Shown: positions 46,093 through 56,573 of the stretch, piece after piece | Layout of the letters: each line of letters opens with the position of its first letter | Numbering within the stretch: position 1 is the stretch's first letter | Origin: Colias croceus | Taxonomy: Eukaryota; Arthropoda; Insecta; Lepidoptera; Pieridae | Length of the DNA: 64,000 nt | Direction of reading: 5' to 3' | Assembly: GCF_905220415.1 (NCBI RefSeq) | Contig: NC_059537.1 | Coordinates: 9,307,622 to 9,371,621 of the forward strand | The notes under the pieces: generated by a model | What the model was told of the DNA's origin: nothing | Database searches by the model: none | What the model saw: the letters and a program-made list of their open reading frames with translations, nothing else | Made by a program: the position numbers and the translations under genes

Positions 46093-46306
46093 TTAACCAC
46101 TAGCGTTATTACTATCAAAGTTAATCGCACAAAACTTTTTCTGTTGCTGTCCTGTCTGTATGTCTGTCAGTTTATCTGCAAATTTCTGGAACGGTTTTAT
46201 AATTTCACACTGTTTTATGATACGTTTCTTGAAACACGAGAATGTATTTGAAGCAATATGTCGACGTGCGTGCAAGAAAAGCTGGTCGAAGTTGTGAAGA
46301 TTGTGT
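46093..46306 (-). CDS. QTRT2: QTRT2 exon 7: zinc-binding histidine and C-terminus
   Basis: Residues 355-425. The joined codon gives SIHNLHNF, with His356 as the fourth zinc ligand; ends SNNASG and TAA. Confidence 0.92.
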
Positions 46307-49300
46307 CTGGAAGAAAATAAACACAATTAATACATATTTATAGAGAACACATAATATGATACAATATCTTCTTTACAAATAAACTAAATTTTATTAATAC
46401 TATGTTTCTTCTTTTTATAGAAGTGCAAGTCAAAAAAGTAAACCATTTATTATTTCATTAAAAACATGTAATATGGTAACTATGTATTTATTTAAAAATA
46501 AAAATATCTGAATCATCAAGTATTTTTATTTATTTCTTTCCCTAAATCCTACTTATATTATAAATGCGAAAATTTGTATGTTTCTTTATTACTCCTTCAC
46601 GCGAAAACTGCTGAACCGTTTTTTAAGAAATAAAATTGACACACACAGAGGGTAACTTGGATTAACATACACTATACAGGATAGTTTTTATTCCGGAAAT
46701 CCAACAGCAACGGGAAGTTTGCGGGTTTTCTTTGCAAGTGCGGGCGAAGCCGCGGGCGGAAAGCAAGTTTCAAATATATAGCACCGGTTAAAATATATTT
46801 AGCATTATATTACCATTCGACATTAGTAAAAATTTGGGTCACACATTTGGAAAACAGCCAAGTACAATGAATCAAAAAAGGGTAATCGCCTAGCTCACTA
46901 ACTCAATGTACTTTTTCATGCAGGAAATCTTATAATGAACTAGAAAGAAAATTTTAATAAGAAAGTTTAGTATTCTCATAATTTTATTTTAAGATACAGA
47001 GACCAGAGTTGGATATACTGTAATGTAATGCTGTATGCTCTATGGTCTATTAGGTCCAAAATACTAAAGTCTATTTTAGTTTAGGGTTTTATTTCTAAAC
47101 ATTTATTTTTAATCAGAATGTAGACAAAATTCATGTTAAACCTTGCGCTAACTGGCCCACCTAGCGCCGTTTGCAACTTTTCCCATTTGTAAAATATTAA
47201 TTTCTGTGTCAATTATGTACCATGATTTCGATAATATTTATGTATTATCCTGTAATATTAATGTATTATGTATCCGCGGGCGGAAAGCTAGTAAAGCTTT
47301 CCTCCCGCGGCTTCGCCCGCGTGTTCAAAGCAAAACCCGCATAGTTCCTGTTCCCGTGGGATTTTCGGGATAAAACCTATCCTATGTGTTAATTCAAGTT
47401 ACCCTCTATATGTGTGCTTAATTTCAATGTAATAGATTCAGTAGTATTTGCTTGAAAGAGTAACAAACAAAACACACACACACACACACACAACCATCCT
47501 CACAAACTTTCGCATTTATAATAATAGTAGGAAGTAGGATATTAGGATAGGATAGAATAAGATATATTATGAAGTTTCAGTAAAGTATTTCAGATGAGTG
47601 ATTACCTCTGTTTTAAACCTCGGTTGTAAAATAAGCTGCCGTTATAAATAATACTATGAATAAACTGTGCAATTTCAACATTTTTTGAAACATAAAACAT
47701 TAACTATGGTGATCATTATATTAAATAGTTAAAGTATTAAATTAATAAAAATTACTTACATGCTTAATAAGACAGATGCCAACATTTCTTTTGTATTCAA
47801 CAGATGATTTATATAGGCCCTTGTATGTTTTTTGCAAGTGAGACATTCGCAACCTTCCAGTATAGGATTAAAATCTTCTTTATATCTATAAAAATATATT
47901 AAATAAACACGTTGTTGCAAAAAATGGTTAACCCAGACACAAGATAAGCCGCAAAAAAAATTTTTGGCGGTGAAAATACAGAATTAGATCAAAAAGCATA
48001 AATTCACAATAAAAATTGTAGCGGGGATAATATTTAATTCTTGTATAATATCAGAGATTTTTTGACATTCGATTTTATTTTTTTACAAGATTGATTTTTT
48101 ATTTTTCACTTTGGCAGAAAACTTTAGTAAAAAATTCTTTATTTCAATTAATGAGTAAATATCTCTTCTTCTTTGCCTTTCTCCCCGTGGTTGCCTGGCA
48201 GAGAGCACTGCATAGTGATAAGGCCGCCCTTTGTGCTTTTTTTAATCTTATTTTTGTAACCTTTATGTATATTGTGTTTCTTGCACAATAAAGTGGTAAA
48301 GAAATAAATAAGTAATTTATACTTTTCTGTCACACAAAACACTCACCGATCCATATTCATATTATATGCATATTCCCAATCTGTATTTATTTCTATATCA
48401 CAGTTAATTCTCAAGGCATAGCCCTGATTGGTCATTTTGAGAGGCAAAGAGCCGTCAAATACATCCCAGCCGTATTCAATAGCTGTTACTATTACATCAG
48501 GATACCAACAACCATCTAGTATTTTAATGAAGTCCTTTGGTATTGTTTCCTGTAAACAAAATTGTATGTATGTGAAAAAGTGTTTACTGTATATTTATGA
48601 AAAAGTGTTATTACTAGTATCGACTCCAATGTGATTCTTTTTAAAAGAGACATAACATTTCTTAAAACCACACAATTGATGTACCCCGTCTTTCAGGATA
48701 AGAACACCTTGCGCATCTTATAATAACTAATAAGTAATTAATATTGTTTGAATAATGTTGATTGAATTTTTTAAATTTCCACTTATATATAAATATGTTG
48801 TACAATATTGTTTTATTAATTAATTGAATGTGAAACTAATATAATAAAATAATTTATATTTTCTATGAATCTATAAATTGATATGTTTGTGTGAAATCTG
48901 TTTTATTTCCTACTACCAATAAATGCTCTTAATTTAATTATGTTGCTAAGAATCCTATGGCTATGTTTCAAAACATTAAAAAAACTTACAGCAACTTTTT
49001 TAAATATTTCAGTCAAACTTTCCACAGGTGTGTTGGTGATTTTGTCAGCATTATCAGCTAGACCATTAAGCGCCACTCCAACCAGAGTATCTTTATGCTT
49101 TAGGACATGTTTGATGCTCTCATCGAGTCTTCGTAGATCACCAGCACCAACGATTACACCTGAAGAAGAAACAATCCTGCCTTGTGTTTGATTTTTTTTT
49201 TATTCTTTAATAGATCTATATAAAGCGGGCGAAGCGAAGCCTGGGCGGACCGCTAGTAATTAAAAATTTGTACAATAATTTTAAGTATTCCATTTAATTT

Positions 49301-51258
49301 TTATTTAATTATCTTAAGAGGGAAATGTGCAATTTGTTTTCACTGATTACCATCTTCAAGGCAATGAAAGTAAGTGCAGATAGTAGGATCTTTAAATCAG
49401 TCTTATCCAGAAATAATACAATGGAATCAGGGTAAGTTATAATAGTCTATAAAAGATAAGATAGAAATAAACAAAATGCACACTATGATTCATACTTAGA
49501 ATAGCATGCATGATACATTATATTTTTACTTTTAATGAAATTTTGTATTATTCTGATAGTAGTTACTCTATTGTGTGTTGTTTTAGTATGAGCAGATAAA
49601 TTGTTGCCAGTGGCATATATTTTTTACACACTTTTATTAGCTTCACCTACAGGTGTAACATACATGTTTGTATGTAACAGACTCTTAGTTTTGTGAGTTA
49701 ATTATTAAAGCATGTTTTTTTTTAGGTTTATTTAACTATATTTATTACTAGCTGTGCCCTGCGGTTTCACCCGCAATGCTCCACTCCTGCTGGTCCTAGT
49801 GTGACAATATATAGCCTACAGTCTGCCGCGATAAATGGGCTATCTCACGTCTCGATTTGAAATGAATTTTTCAAATCAAGCCAGTAGTTTCTAAGATTAG
49901 CGCATTCAAACAAACAAACTCTTCGGCTTTATAATATTAGTATACATAGTATAGATTTTACATAAAAACTAAAAATAAGACTATTGCAAGAAGATGCAAA
50001 TAAAAATATATAATTATAATATATAATGTTTAAGCTTTTTTAGGCTCTACATACCGATAAGAGAACTGTCTTGCAAGGCAGTAGATGCTTTGAACTTCTC
50101 AACACAAATGTTGAGCATTTTCTGTGTCCTATCCACGGACTTGTACAATCTCTTTGGTCCTTCATCAAGTGATATTCTGCCATCTGCAATAGCTAAAATT
50201 ATATCTGGTTTGAAAACTTCCATTAATTCCATATATCTGAAAAAGGATGTTGCATATTGATCTAGAAAAAAACTAGTTTTACTCTAAATTACTAAATAAT
50301 CTAATTCTAAATGTAAAATTGCATTCTAATATGAATTTTAAAAACAACATAACTATGTTACTAACCTAACTAGGTAGCATATTTTCTAGATGTATATTTT
50401 ATCAGTGTATTAATTCACAGATGATATTATGCGGTTTTATTTTATAAACCTAACTTAACTGATAACCATAACCCATGGGTAAAATATTTGACACTTGAAT
50501 ACACATAAACCACAAATTTACAAATTTTTGGGAGATTTATTTCTACTTGGACTGTAAAGTGTGTTCTCTTCTGACTTAAAAACAAGGAGAGAAAAAACAG
50601 ACTCTAGAAAATCACTAAAATATTTGAGCTGACATTAAATCAAGATAAGATATTAGTGTAAACTAACACTTTCAGATCATTTGCAGAGCAGTTTAGAGAA
50701 AAAAATCTTACCGTTCGGCCGTAATCATTTTCTTCCCATTCTTTGTCCACAGAGGTACCTTATCTAGTTCAAAGTGTCCAGGCGGTACATTTTCATTGAT
50801 GTTTTGTAAGGTTACACAGGTGACATGTTGTGGTAATCCAGAAAACTTTCCAATGCCTTCATTTTGAGCTTTAACACCAGTTTCTAATTGATGACAACTT
50901 GTCAATGGTAGCCATAAGAGGTGAGACGTAGAAAATACTCTGTCAAGAACATCAGCGGTTAAATGAACTACGCTACCACCCTGAAATAGAAGGAATAAAA
51001 TATGAGAATGGTTTTAAAATAAGTACAAATATTCTACACAAACACTGACTAAACTAACATAGCAAATAAGAATTAAATGTTAACCTAGTTTATTTTACCT
51101 TTTTAATAACTATATAAGAATAAAATTTATAATAGATTTCATACCTGAGCAAAAAGAGCAGATGTTGGGGTCTCAATTTTGCAGTTTGGTAACCGTTTAA
51201 TATCTGTCATACATCCTACACGGTCGTTTCCACTCTCTGATTTCAATATGAAACGCAT
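46093..51258 (-). CDS. QTRT2: Queuine tRNA-ribosyltransferase accessory subunit 2, 7 exons
   Basis: Non-catalytic partner of QTRT1. The heterodimer exchanges guanine for queuine at the wobble position of tRNAs with GUN anticodons; in mammals it is found at mitochondria. The minus-strand join 51258-51145, 50980-50712, 50236-50055, 49159-48990, 48549-48347, 47885-47760, 46306-46093 gives 425 residues (human protein 415), with all phases and GT/AG sites consistent. The zinc site GCECLTCKKHTRAY has Cys325, Cys327 and Cys330, with His356 after 26 residues, the family's CxCxxC...H pattern. VDRTQKML and IVGAGDL-type stretches also match. It converges on LpR, with no functional link evident. Confidence 0.93.
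46548..46769 (-). mobile_element. Lepidopteran interspersed repeat, reverse (QTRT2 intron 6)
   Basis: Starts cctacttatattataaatgc and ends gcgggcgaagccgcgggcgg then aaagc, complete from tail to head. Confidence 0.75.
47274..47532 (+). mobile_element. Interspersed repeat, head-to-head with a second fragment
   Basis: A full forward copy from about 47293 (ctcccgcggcttcgcccgcg) to the cgcatttataataatag tail, with a (ca)n run at about 47470-47492. It is preceded head-to-head by a ~20-bp reverse fragment (gcgggcggaaagctag), forming a palindrome at the junction. Confidence 0.75.
47760..47885 (-). CDS. QTRT2: QTRT2 exon 6: zinc-binding cysteines
   Basis: Residues 313-354: EDFNPILEGCECLTCKKH, then TRAYINHLL. 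Holds Cys325, Cys327 and Cys330. Phase 2 on both sides. Confidence 0.95.
48187..48312 (+). mobile_element. Lepidopteran retro-element 3' tail (gataaggccgcc family)
   Basis: Order: ggttgcctggcagagagc, agtgataaggccgcc, then tgtttcttgcacaataaag and an A-rich tail. A second copy lies at 61673-61798. I recognise the motif order from lepidopteran genomes; the parent element is not certain. Confidence 0.7.
48347..48549 (-). CDS. QTRT2: QTRT2 exon 5
   Basis: Residues 246-312, including the YGWDVFDGSLP segment (vertebrate RGVDLFESFFP) and GYALRI. Ends in phase 2. Confidence 0.92.
48990..49159 (-). CDS. QTRT2: QTRT2 exon 4
   Basis: Residues 189-245: GVIVGAGDLRRLDESI through the VGVALNGL stretch. Ends in phase 0 at GCT/gtaag. 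Confidence 0.92.
49215..49257 (-). mobile_element. Interspersed repeat head fragment, reverse
   Basis: Contains gcgggcgaagcgaagcctgg and ends cgctagt; only the GC-rich head survives. Confidence 0.55.
49747..49957 (+). mobile_element. Lepidopteran interspersed repeat, forward (QTRT2 intron 3)
   Basis: Starts actagctgtgccctgcggtt and ends tataatattagtatacatag. Same subfamily as the copy at 27049, sharing the gataaatgggctatct and caaatca blocks. Confidence 0.75.
50055..50236 (-). CDS. QTRT2: QTRT2 exon 3
   Basis: Residues 128-188, containing KPDIILAIADGRIS and KSVDRTQKMLNICV. The vertebrate counterpart reads KSVDRSLLFLDNCL. Ends in phase 1. Confidence 0.92.
50712..50980 (-). CDS. QTRT2: QTRT2 exon 2
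   Basis: Residues 39-127, starting GGSVVHLTADVLDRV and including the GIGKFSGLP stretch matching vertebrate GVGKFIGMP. Ends in phase 2. Confidence 0.9.
51145..51258 (-). CDS. QTRT2: QTRT2 exon 1
   Basis: Residues 1-38, from the ATG to PTSALFAQ, phase 0 end. Just upstream an acceptor-like tgcag at 51275-51279 and a donor-like cag/gtatttg at 51387 suggest a small non-coding first exon. Confidence 0.88.
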
Positions 51259-52046
51259 TGTTGATTTATTTACTCTGCAAATATTTATAATTATATTTGA
51301 ATAAATAAAACCGGCAGTGATCCAAAAATAACCTAAAATAATTTGTAAATTGTATTGCCTTGAAACTTGAAAGTTGAATCAAATACCTGTCATTGTCAAA
51401 CTTAAATGTCAAATCGTACTATGTGAGTTTCACGTACGTAAATAAAGGTCAGACCGGGCCGCGCCGCCCCTGTGTGCGAAGTGTGCGGCGCACACAGGCG
51501 CCAAGACAATAGGGGCGCCGCGCCGCCACTGCCACCTAAATTATTTTTGTTACCTATATGATTGTTTTTTGTAGTGGAGTATCGACAAGTAAGTAGGTAA
51601 ATAGGCGCAACATAGGCCTTGTAAACAACAAAACATCTATAACGCTTATTGAACAAGTCTCTCAATATTTAATGTTTATTATTATTCACGTTTTAAATGG
51701 TTTCATTTTTCGTTTAGGGTTTTAGTTTACATTTCTTACGAGCTCAACGTTAAAACGGCGGCAGTTCTTTGAACCAGAGAAAAAGTACTAGTTATTTTAA
51801 ACCGTAGAGGCGCCGAGTTTGTATGAGTATGAGTGAGTTTCTGAACGCAACCCGATGCGATGCGTGCGACGCAAGCGGGGGTGGTGTCACGGGTATTCCC
51901 CGATTTTAACGAACGAGATAGCTAAGGCAAAACAAAACAAATGAACAATCATTTGATTGAAAGTGTGTGTGTGTGTAAGGTGCGCATTGAATTTTTATAA
52001 TCATTGTTTGGGTGTTACCTTCTGATTGTTTTAACGTGTTTTCACG

Positions 52047-52266
52047 ATGAGTGATAGTAATCATGATAAAAAAAAGAAATTATCTGGTTACCAGAATCTT
52101 ATAAGGAAAAGAAAACAAGAAGAAGAACGTCATAAAAATGCAACTAAAATAAGTAAATATTTTACGGCTCAACCATCCACTTCGACACAATCATTAGAGA
52201 CAGAAACCAGTCATGTTATCGATGAAAGTGTTATTAAATCTGATTAAAAAAACGCTTCATGTAGTG
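52047..52266 (+). pseudogene. Remnant first coding exon of a hAT transposon protein
   Basis: A 66-residue frame, very Lys/Arg/Glu-rich at first (KKKKLSGYQNLIRKRKQEEE), then KISKYFTAQPSTSTQS. This is the general look of the N-terminus of lepidopteran hAT or ZMYM1-like transposon proteins. The frame meets TAA at 52245-52247; six codons later a gtaagt donor follows 52266. Ignoring that stop, the phase fits the exon at 52647. Probably a relic; a short expressed protein cannot be excluded. Confidence 0.5.
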
Positions 52267-52646
52267 GTAAGTGTGTACTTTTTATGTAATTTTGTATAAA
52301 ATAAATATTATAACTTCTGTTTGCGATATTTTAAACTTTTTTTTTTTTTTCAATTTTGAATAGAAAAATTAACTTTTTTTCCGGCCGTTTTTAGAGATTA
52401 GATGGAAGGAACAGACAGACAAAAATTGTAAAAAATTATATTTTATTTTATGTACTTTTTACTGAATGCGTACATCCATAAGCATTTAGTAAAAAGCGGT
52501 TATTTTAATATTACAAACAGACACTCTAATTTGTATAAATATAAATAATTATTCATAGATAGATAAATCAGTTTATTCAGACAAGGAGATAGATAGGCAC
52601 TCATGTGAACAATATTATGGATTTGTTTGTCTGTTATTAATTTAAG

Positions 52647-52730
52647 ATGATGCCGCCGAAGTTACGTCTGTGCCTGTGCCTGATACACCATCGTCACCGT
52701 CAAGACAATTATCGTCACCAATACCGTAGT
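52647..52730 (+). pseudogene. Remnant second coding exon of the hAT protein
   Basis: After an aag acceptor the frame that continues exon 1 reads DDAAEVTSVPVPDTPSSPSR and a few more residues to a TAG. This Ser/Pro/Thr-rich linker composition is biased and differs from the flanking AT-rich DNA. AATAAA follows near 52930. Confidence 0.45.
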
Positions 52731-53821
52731 ATATTATTATTAGTCTGTGCCAATACCAACTTATTTTATAATTTTGTATAATATTTGTACCTATTCTTGC
52801 AAATGTTAAGACTCTTGTTGTTTTTTTAAAACATAACATAGGTAGGTAATAGTCATATTAGTATTATTATTCTTAGAAAAAAGTCAGCTTCTTTGTTATT
52901 CATATTTAAGTATTAAATTCTTTGTATTAATAAAGCATGTTAAAATTTTGTTCGAGTTTTATTTTTCGCAGTAATTGGCAAGCAGAAGCGAACGGGATTT
53001 ACCTATTTAGTATCCTAATTCCTAAATGTTCCACAGTTTTGTACACTTAGATATTAATGATAATATTATCTAAGTACTGTAAAACTGGAGAACACTTATT
53101 TCAGTCAAAATTAACAATTAAAAATATTCATTCAAAAATTAAATTCGTTTTTTATGATGATTCGTTAAAAAAGAGGCGCTTCATAGGTTTCGCACACAGG
53201 CGCTGCCGAGGGTCGGCGCGGCCCTGGGTCAGACCACACCAAGACCTAACAACTCCGCGACGCGGCGTCGATTTTGGTATGTCTGAATCTTGTCAAAGAA
53301 TTTTCACTTCTGACGAGCGAGGGTATTCGGCACATGCTCTTTTTATTGTTTATTAAATCAATATCATAATATATTCCGGACTAACGACATTGATGATACG
53401 TAACTAGGCAAGAGTTTTTCGCGAATTCCTCTCATTGCTTCATCTTTATCTAAAAAATCAGGCCTAAAATAAGCTATGGCAATAACCACAGAATAAAAGG
53501 GGACGGCAACCGATGATATAATAATCAACATATTTTATTTAGATAGAGTTGTCATTGCTTTTGAAGTTATAAGTTTAGTTCAAGGTTAAGTTTAGTTCCT
53601 CAAACATAATTTTCATGACGTTACATACATAATATTTTTATAATATTATTACGGTAATGCATACCTTCTGAAATACACAAAGTAATAATCATTATAAATA
53701 GGTAGGTAGGTACATAATATTGTAACGTATGACTGCACTGGTAGGTACCTACTGTTTATTGAGTACAATCCCCTTCCTCTCTTTATTTGTTAAGGGATCC
53801 ATATTCCTTAACCCTTTATTA

Positions 53822-53849
53822 AAGCTTTATTGTAACGTCACAATAAAGC
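53822..53849. repeat. Short perfect hairpin
   Basis: agctttattgt and its exact inverse acaataaagct are separated by six bases. Each arm contains an AATAAA/TTTATT core; the role is unknown. Confidence 0.6.
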
Positions 53850-54495
53850 TATAGGTATTAATTAAGTTGATTATAAAACATTTCTAGTTATTAATTATTC
53901 CACCAACTCTCAGTGGAATTGCTTTATTCTTCATTATGGTTGTAGGTAATCACTTCATGGTATGAACAAACACCTCAGGCATTTCGTTCATTTATTAATT
54001 TCATGACGATTTGATGTTACTACTGCATGCAGAGGGGTTGTAACTTCCTAGGTTTCCAAGCCTTGAGGCGAAATTTAATAATTTTGGGGTACGTTTAAAT
54101 GAGTATAGCCTTACATATTATATTGAAGGTATATGTTTCAAATTAAACGGGGTAGGAGGCAATGTACATAATAAGATTATCGATCACATAGAATTAAAAT
54201 CCATGTCTATTCAAAGGTTGTTTCACATTGTCTCCTCGATGATAAATTATAACGAAAGGCTATCTCTAAATGACTTATGAGGCGTGGTAAGTTATGTTTG
54301 TATGCATTTTATATGCAGACTACAAAAATAAATGCACAAAAGCTCAACAAAAGACATTTCACAAAGAGCGTTTTTGTAGGGCTAATTTGTGAGATTTGCC
54401 TCGCATTTCACTTTGCGTCGACTTCAGAACGTTGCAAGGTAGTTAAAAAAGGTTGTGCATTATAAGTTACTCATATGAGCAGGCGTGGTCATGCC

Positions 54496-54550
54496 CCCGC
54501 GCGTTGGTGCATTAATGCCTTATACAACTTAATGCAAGCTTGCACGCGGG
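54496..54550. repeat. GC-ended imperfect inverted repeat
   Basis: cccgcgcgttggtgcattaa on the left pairs imperfectly with ttaatgcaagcttgcacgcg then gg on the right. Could be the stem of a small MITE. Confidence 0.5.
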
Positions 54551-55665
54551 CCACTTGTGCCCCGTAACGAGAGATGGCAAAGAATATTCGTCAGATACGT
54601 CATATTCCACTATTTATATGTATGTTCTATAATAATATAAATTATTTGTGTAATTTTATGAAGGTTCTTGTTACTTATATAATATACAAGTAGTCCCGGT
54701 AAACGTTGTTCTAATATATTGTTTGTCACTTAAGGTTATGAAAAATAGATGTTGGTCGATAGATGATGGTCGAACCTCAGATCTTCCCAATACCTAGGCA
54801 TAAAAAATTTCACGAGAATGAGTCCAATCATTTCGGAGGAGTATGGTAACTAACATTGTGACATGAGAATTCTAAAATACATAGAGATATCTATAGAGAT
54901 TATAATATGGATTAATGGCCATGATTTATTGACATTGTAGCCTCAAAAGTATCGTGCGTAGGAGTTGAATTAGGAAATGAGATTGGAACTCCAATAATTC
55001 CTTCGTTAATAATGAACTTTATAATAAACTTTATTGGCCTTTAAAATCTAGACGAGTGGGAGTCAAACAATATTATGATTTGTATAGGTAGTCAACCATA
55101 TTTTATAAGTATGATTTTTTGACAGTATACATAAGTAATTATTGTACCTACCTACCAAGTCTAATTAGAATTAATCTTTAGAATTAAGACGTGTCTTGAA
55201 ATATGCTAATGGTAGTTTCTAGTTACATAATCTATGACATTAACTCTACCAGAAGCCGTTAGCTAAAAGTCTGAAAGGCTTTGTGTTGGTTTGAAAATCT
55301 GGGGCCACTTGCAACGTGCACTTTCCACAATAAGTTATTTGCATTAATATAATATAAGAAGCTTGTGAACTCATATATAATTATTTTTTTCAAGGAGCGC
55401 AAGTATACTGGATAATAGTGTATGCAGATAGTTTTAATAAAATAATATACTTATTATTTATGAATCCTGTATTTTTTGGGATATATAACCATACAACCTT
55501 CGAGCTTCGAGTGTATTTGTGATAATAATGAGCTTCTTGGTGGGATCACTCTGAATGACATTTTCAAATAATAATAATTAATCAATCGATTAAGCTATAT
55601 CTTATTAAATAATGATAATAAAAAAGTCATGAGTCATAGATACCTGTTATCCTGATTTATTGAGT

Positions 55666-55914
55666 ACTAGCTTTCCACCCGCAGCTTCGCCCGCGCAGTC
55701 AAAGAAAAACCCGCATAGTTCCCGTTCCCGTGGGATTTCCGGGATAAAACCTATCCTATTTCCCGGGGTAAAAAGTAGCCTATGTCGAGAAAGGTCTCGG
55801 GTATCAAAATATCTCTATACCAAATTTCATGCAAATTGGTTCAGTAGTTAAGGCGTCATTGAGTAACAGACAGATGACAGAGTTACTTTCGCATTTATAA
55901 TATTAGTATGGATA
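55666..55914 (+). mobile_element. Lepidopteran interspersed repeat, near full length
   Basis: Starts actagctttccacccgcagc, passes through ctatttcccggggtaaaaag and a cagaca block, and ends ttcgcatttataatattag. This is one of the best-preserved copies in the window. Confidence 0.8.
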
Positions 55915-56387
55915 CAGTAACAAATATACAAATGCAAGTAAATTGGAGATTTAAATGAATCCTGCGATCTTAGAAGACCTATAGATTATGGCTGCTAGGA
56001 GATCTAGTCCCTAGATCCTTGTTAGAATCAAGTAAGAGACAGAATTGCTAACGGAACAATGGAACCAAATTATACAGATGGGAATTAATCAGTAAGCTTT
56101 AGGTAGAGGATCAGAACGCCTTGCAATGTAACGTGGTTAAGATACAGCTCTATGGGTTTATATCGTATTATTGTCTTATACTTACTACTATTTATGAGTT
56201 CATACAAAATTTATGTTTTTGATTTGATTATGCAAGTTGAGTTTAAAAATTTTATATTTTAATATTTTCCGTGTGATAAAATATATTGATGGAAAACATG
56301 GAAATTGGAAATACATCACTATGTCTGTATTCTAAAAAAAAAATTACTATTTTTAAAATTGTTATAATATGTCCCAATTTATTAGAA

Positions 56388-56573
56388 ACTAGTGGTCCGC
56401 CCCGGCTTCGCCTGTGGTACATATTTCGTAATAAAAGGTAGCCTATGTCCTTTATCGGGTATCAAAATATCTCCATACCAAATCTCATGCAAATTGGTTC
56501 AGTAGTTTAGGCGTGATTGAGTAACAGACAGACAGACAGAGTTACTTTCGCATTTATAATATTAGTATGGATA
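56388..56573 (+). mobile_element. Lepidopteran interspersed repeat, 5'-shortened head
   Basis: Starts actagtggtccgccccggct and shares its 3' half almost base for base with the copy at 55666 (tatcaaaatatctccatacc onward), in the same orientation. Confidence 0.78.

Larger units (their letters stand above)
51455..53226. mobile_element. hAT-family transposon, internally deleted, with 8-bp target duplication
   Basis: The exact direct repeat ggtcagac flanks the element (51447-51454 and 53227-53234). The left end cgggccgcgcc is matched by the inverse of the right end, cagggccgcgcc, with one base lost on the left. Both arms also share tgtgtgcgaa. An 8-bp duplication and CAGGG-type ends are hAT hallmarks. 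At 1772 bp it lacks a transposase catalytic domain but keeps small N-terminal-type exons. It lies about 200 bases upstream of the QTRT2 start codon. Confidence 0.88.
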
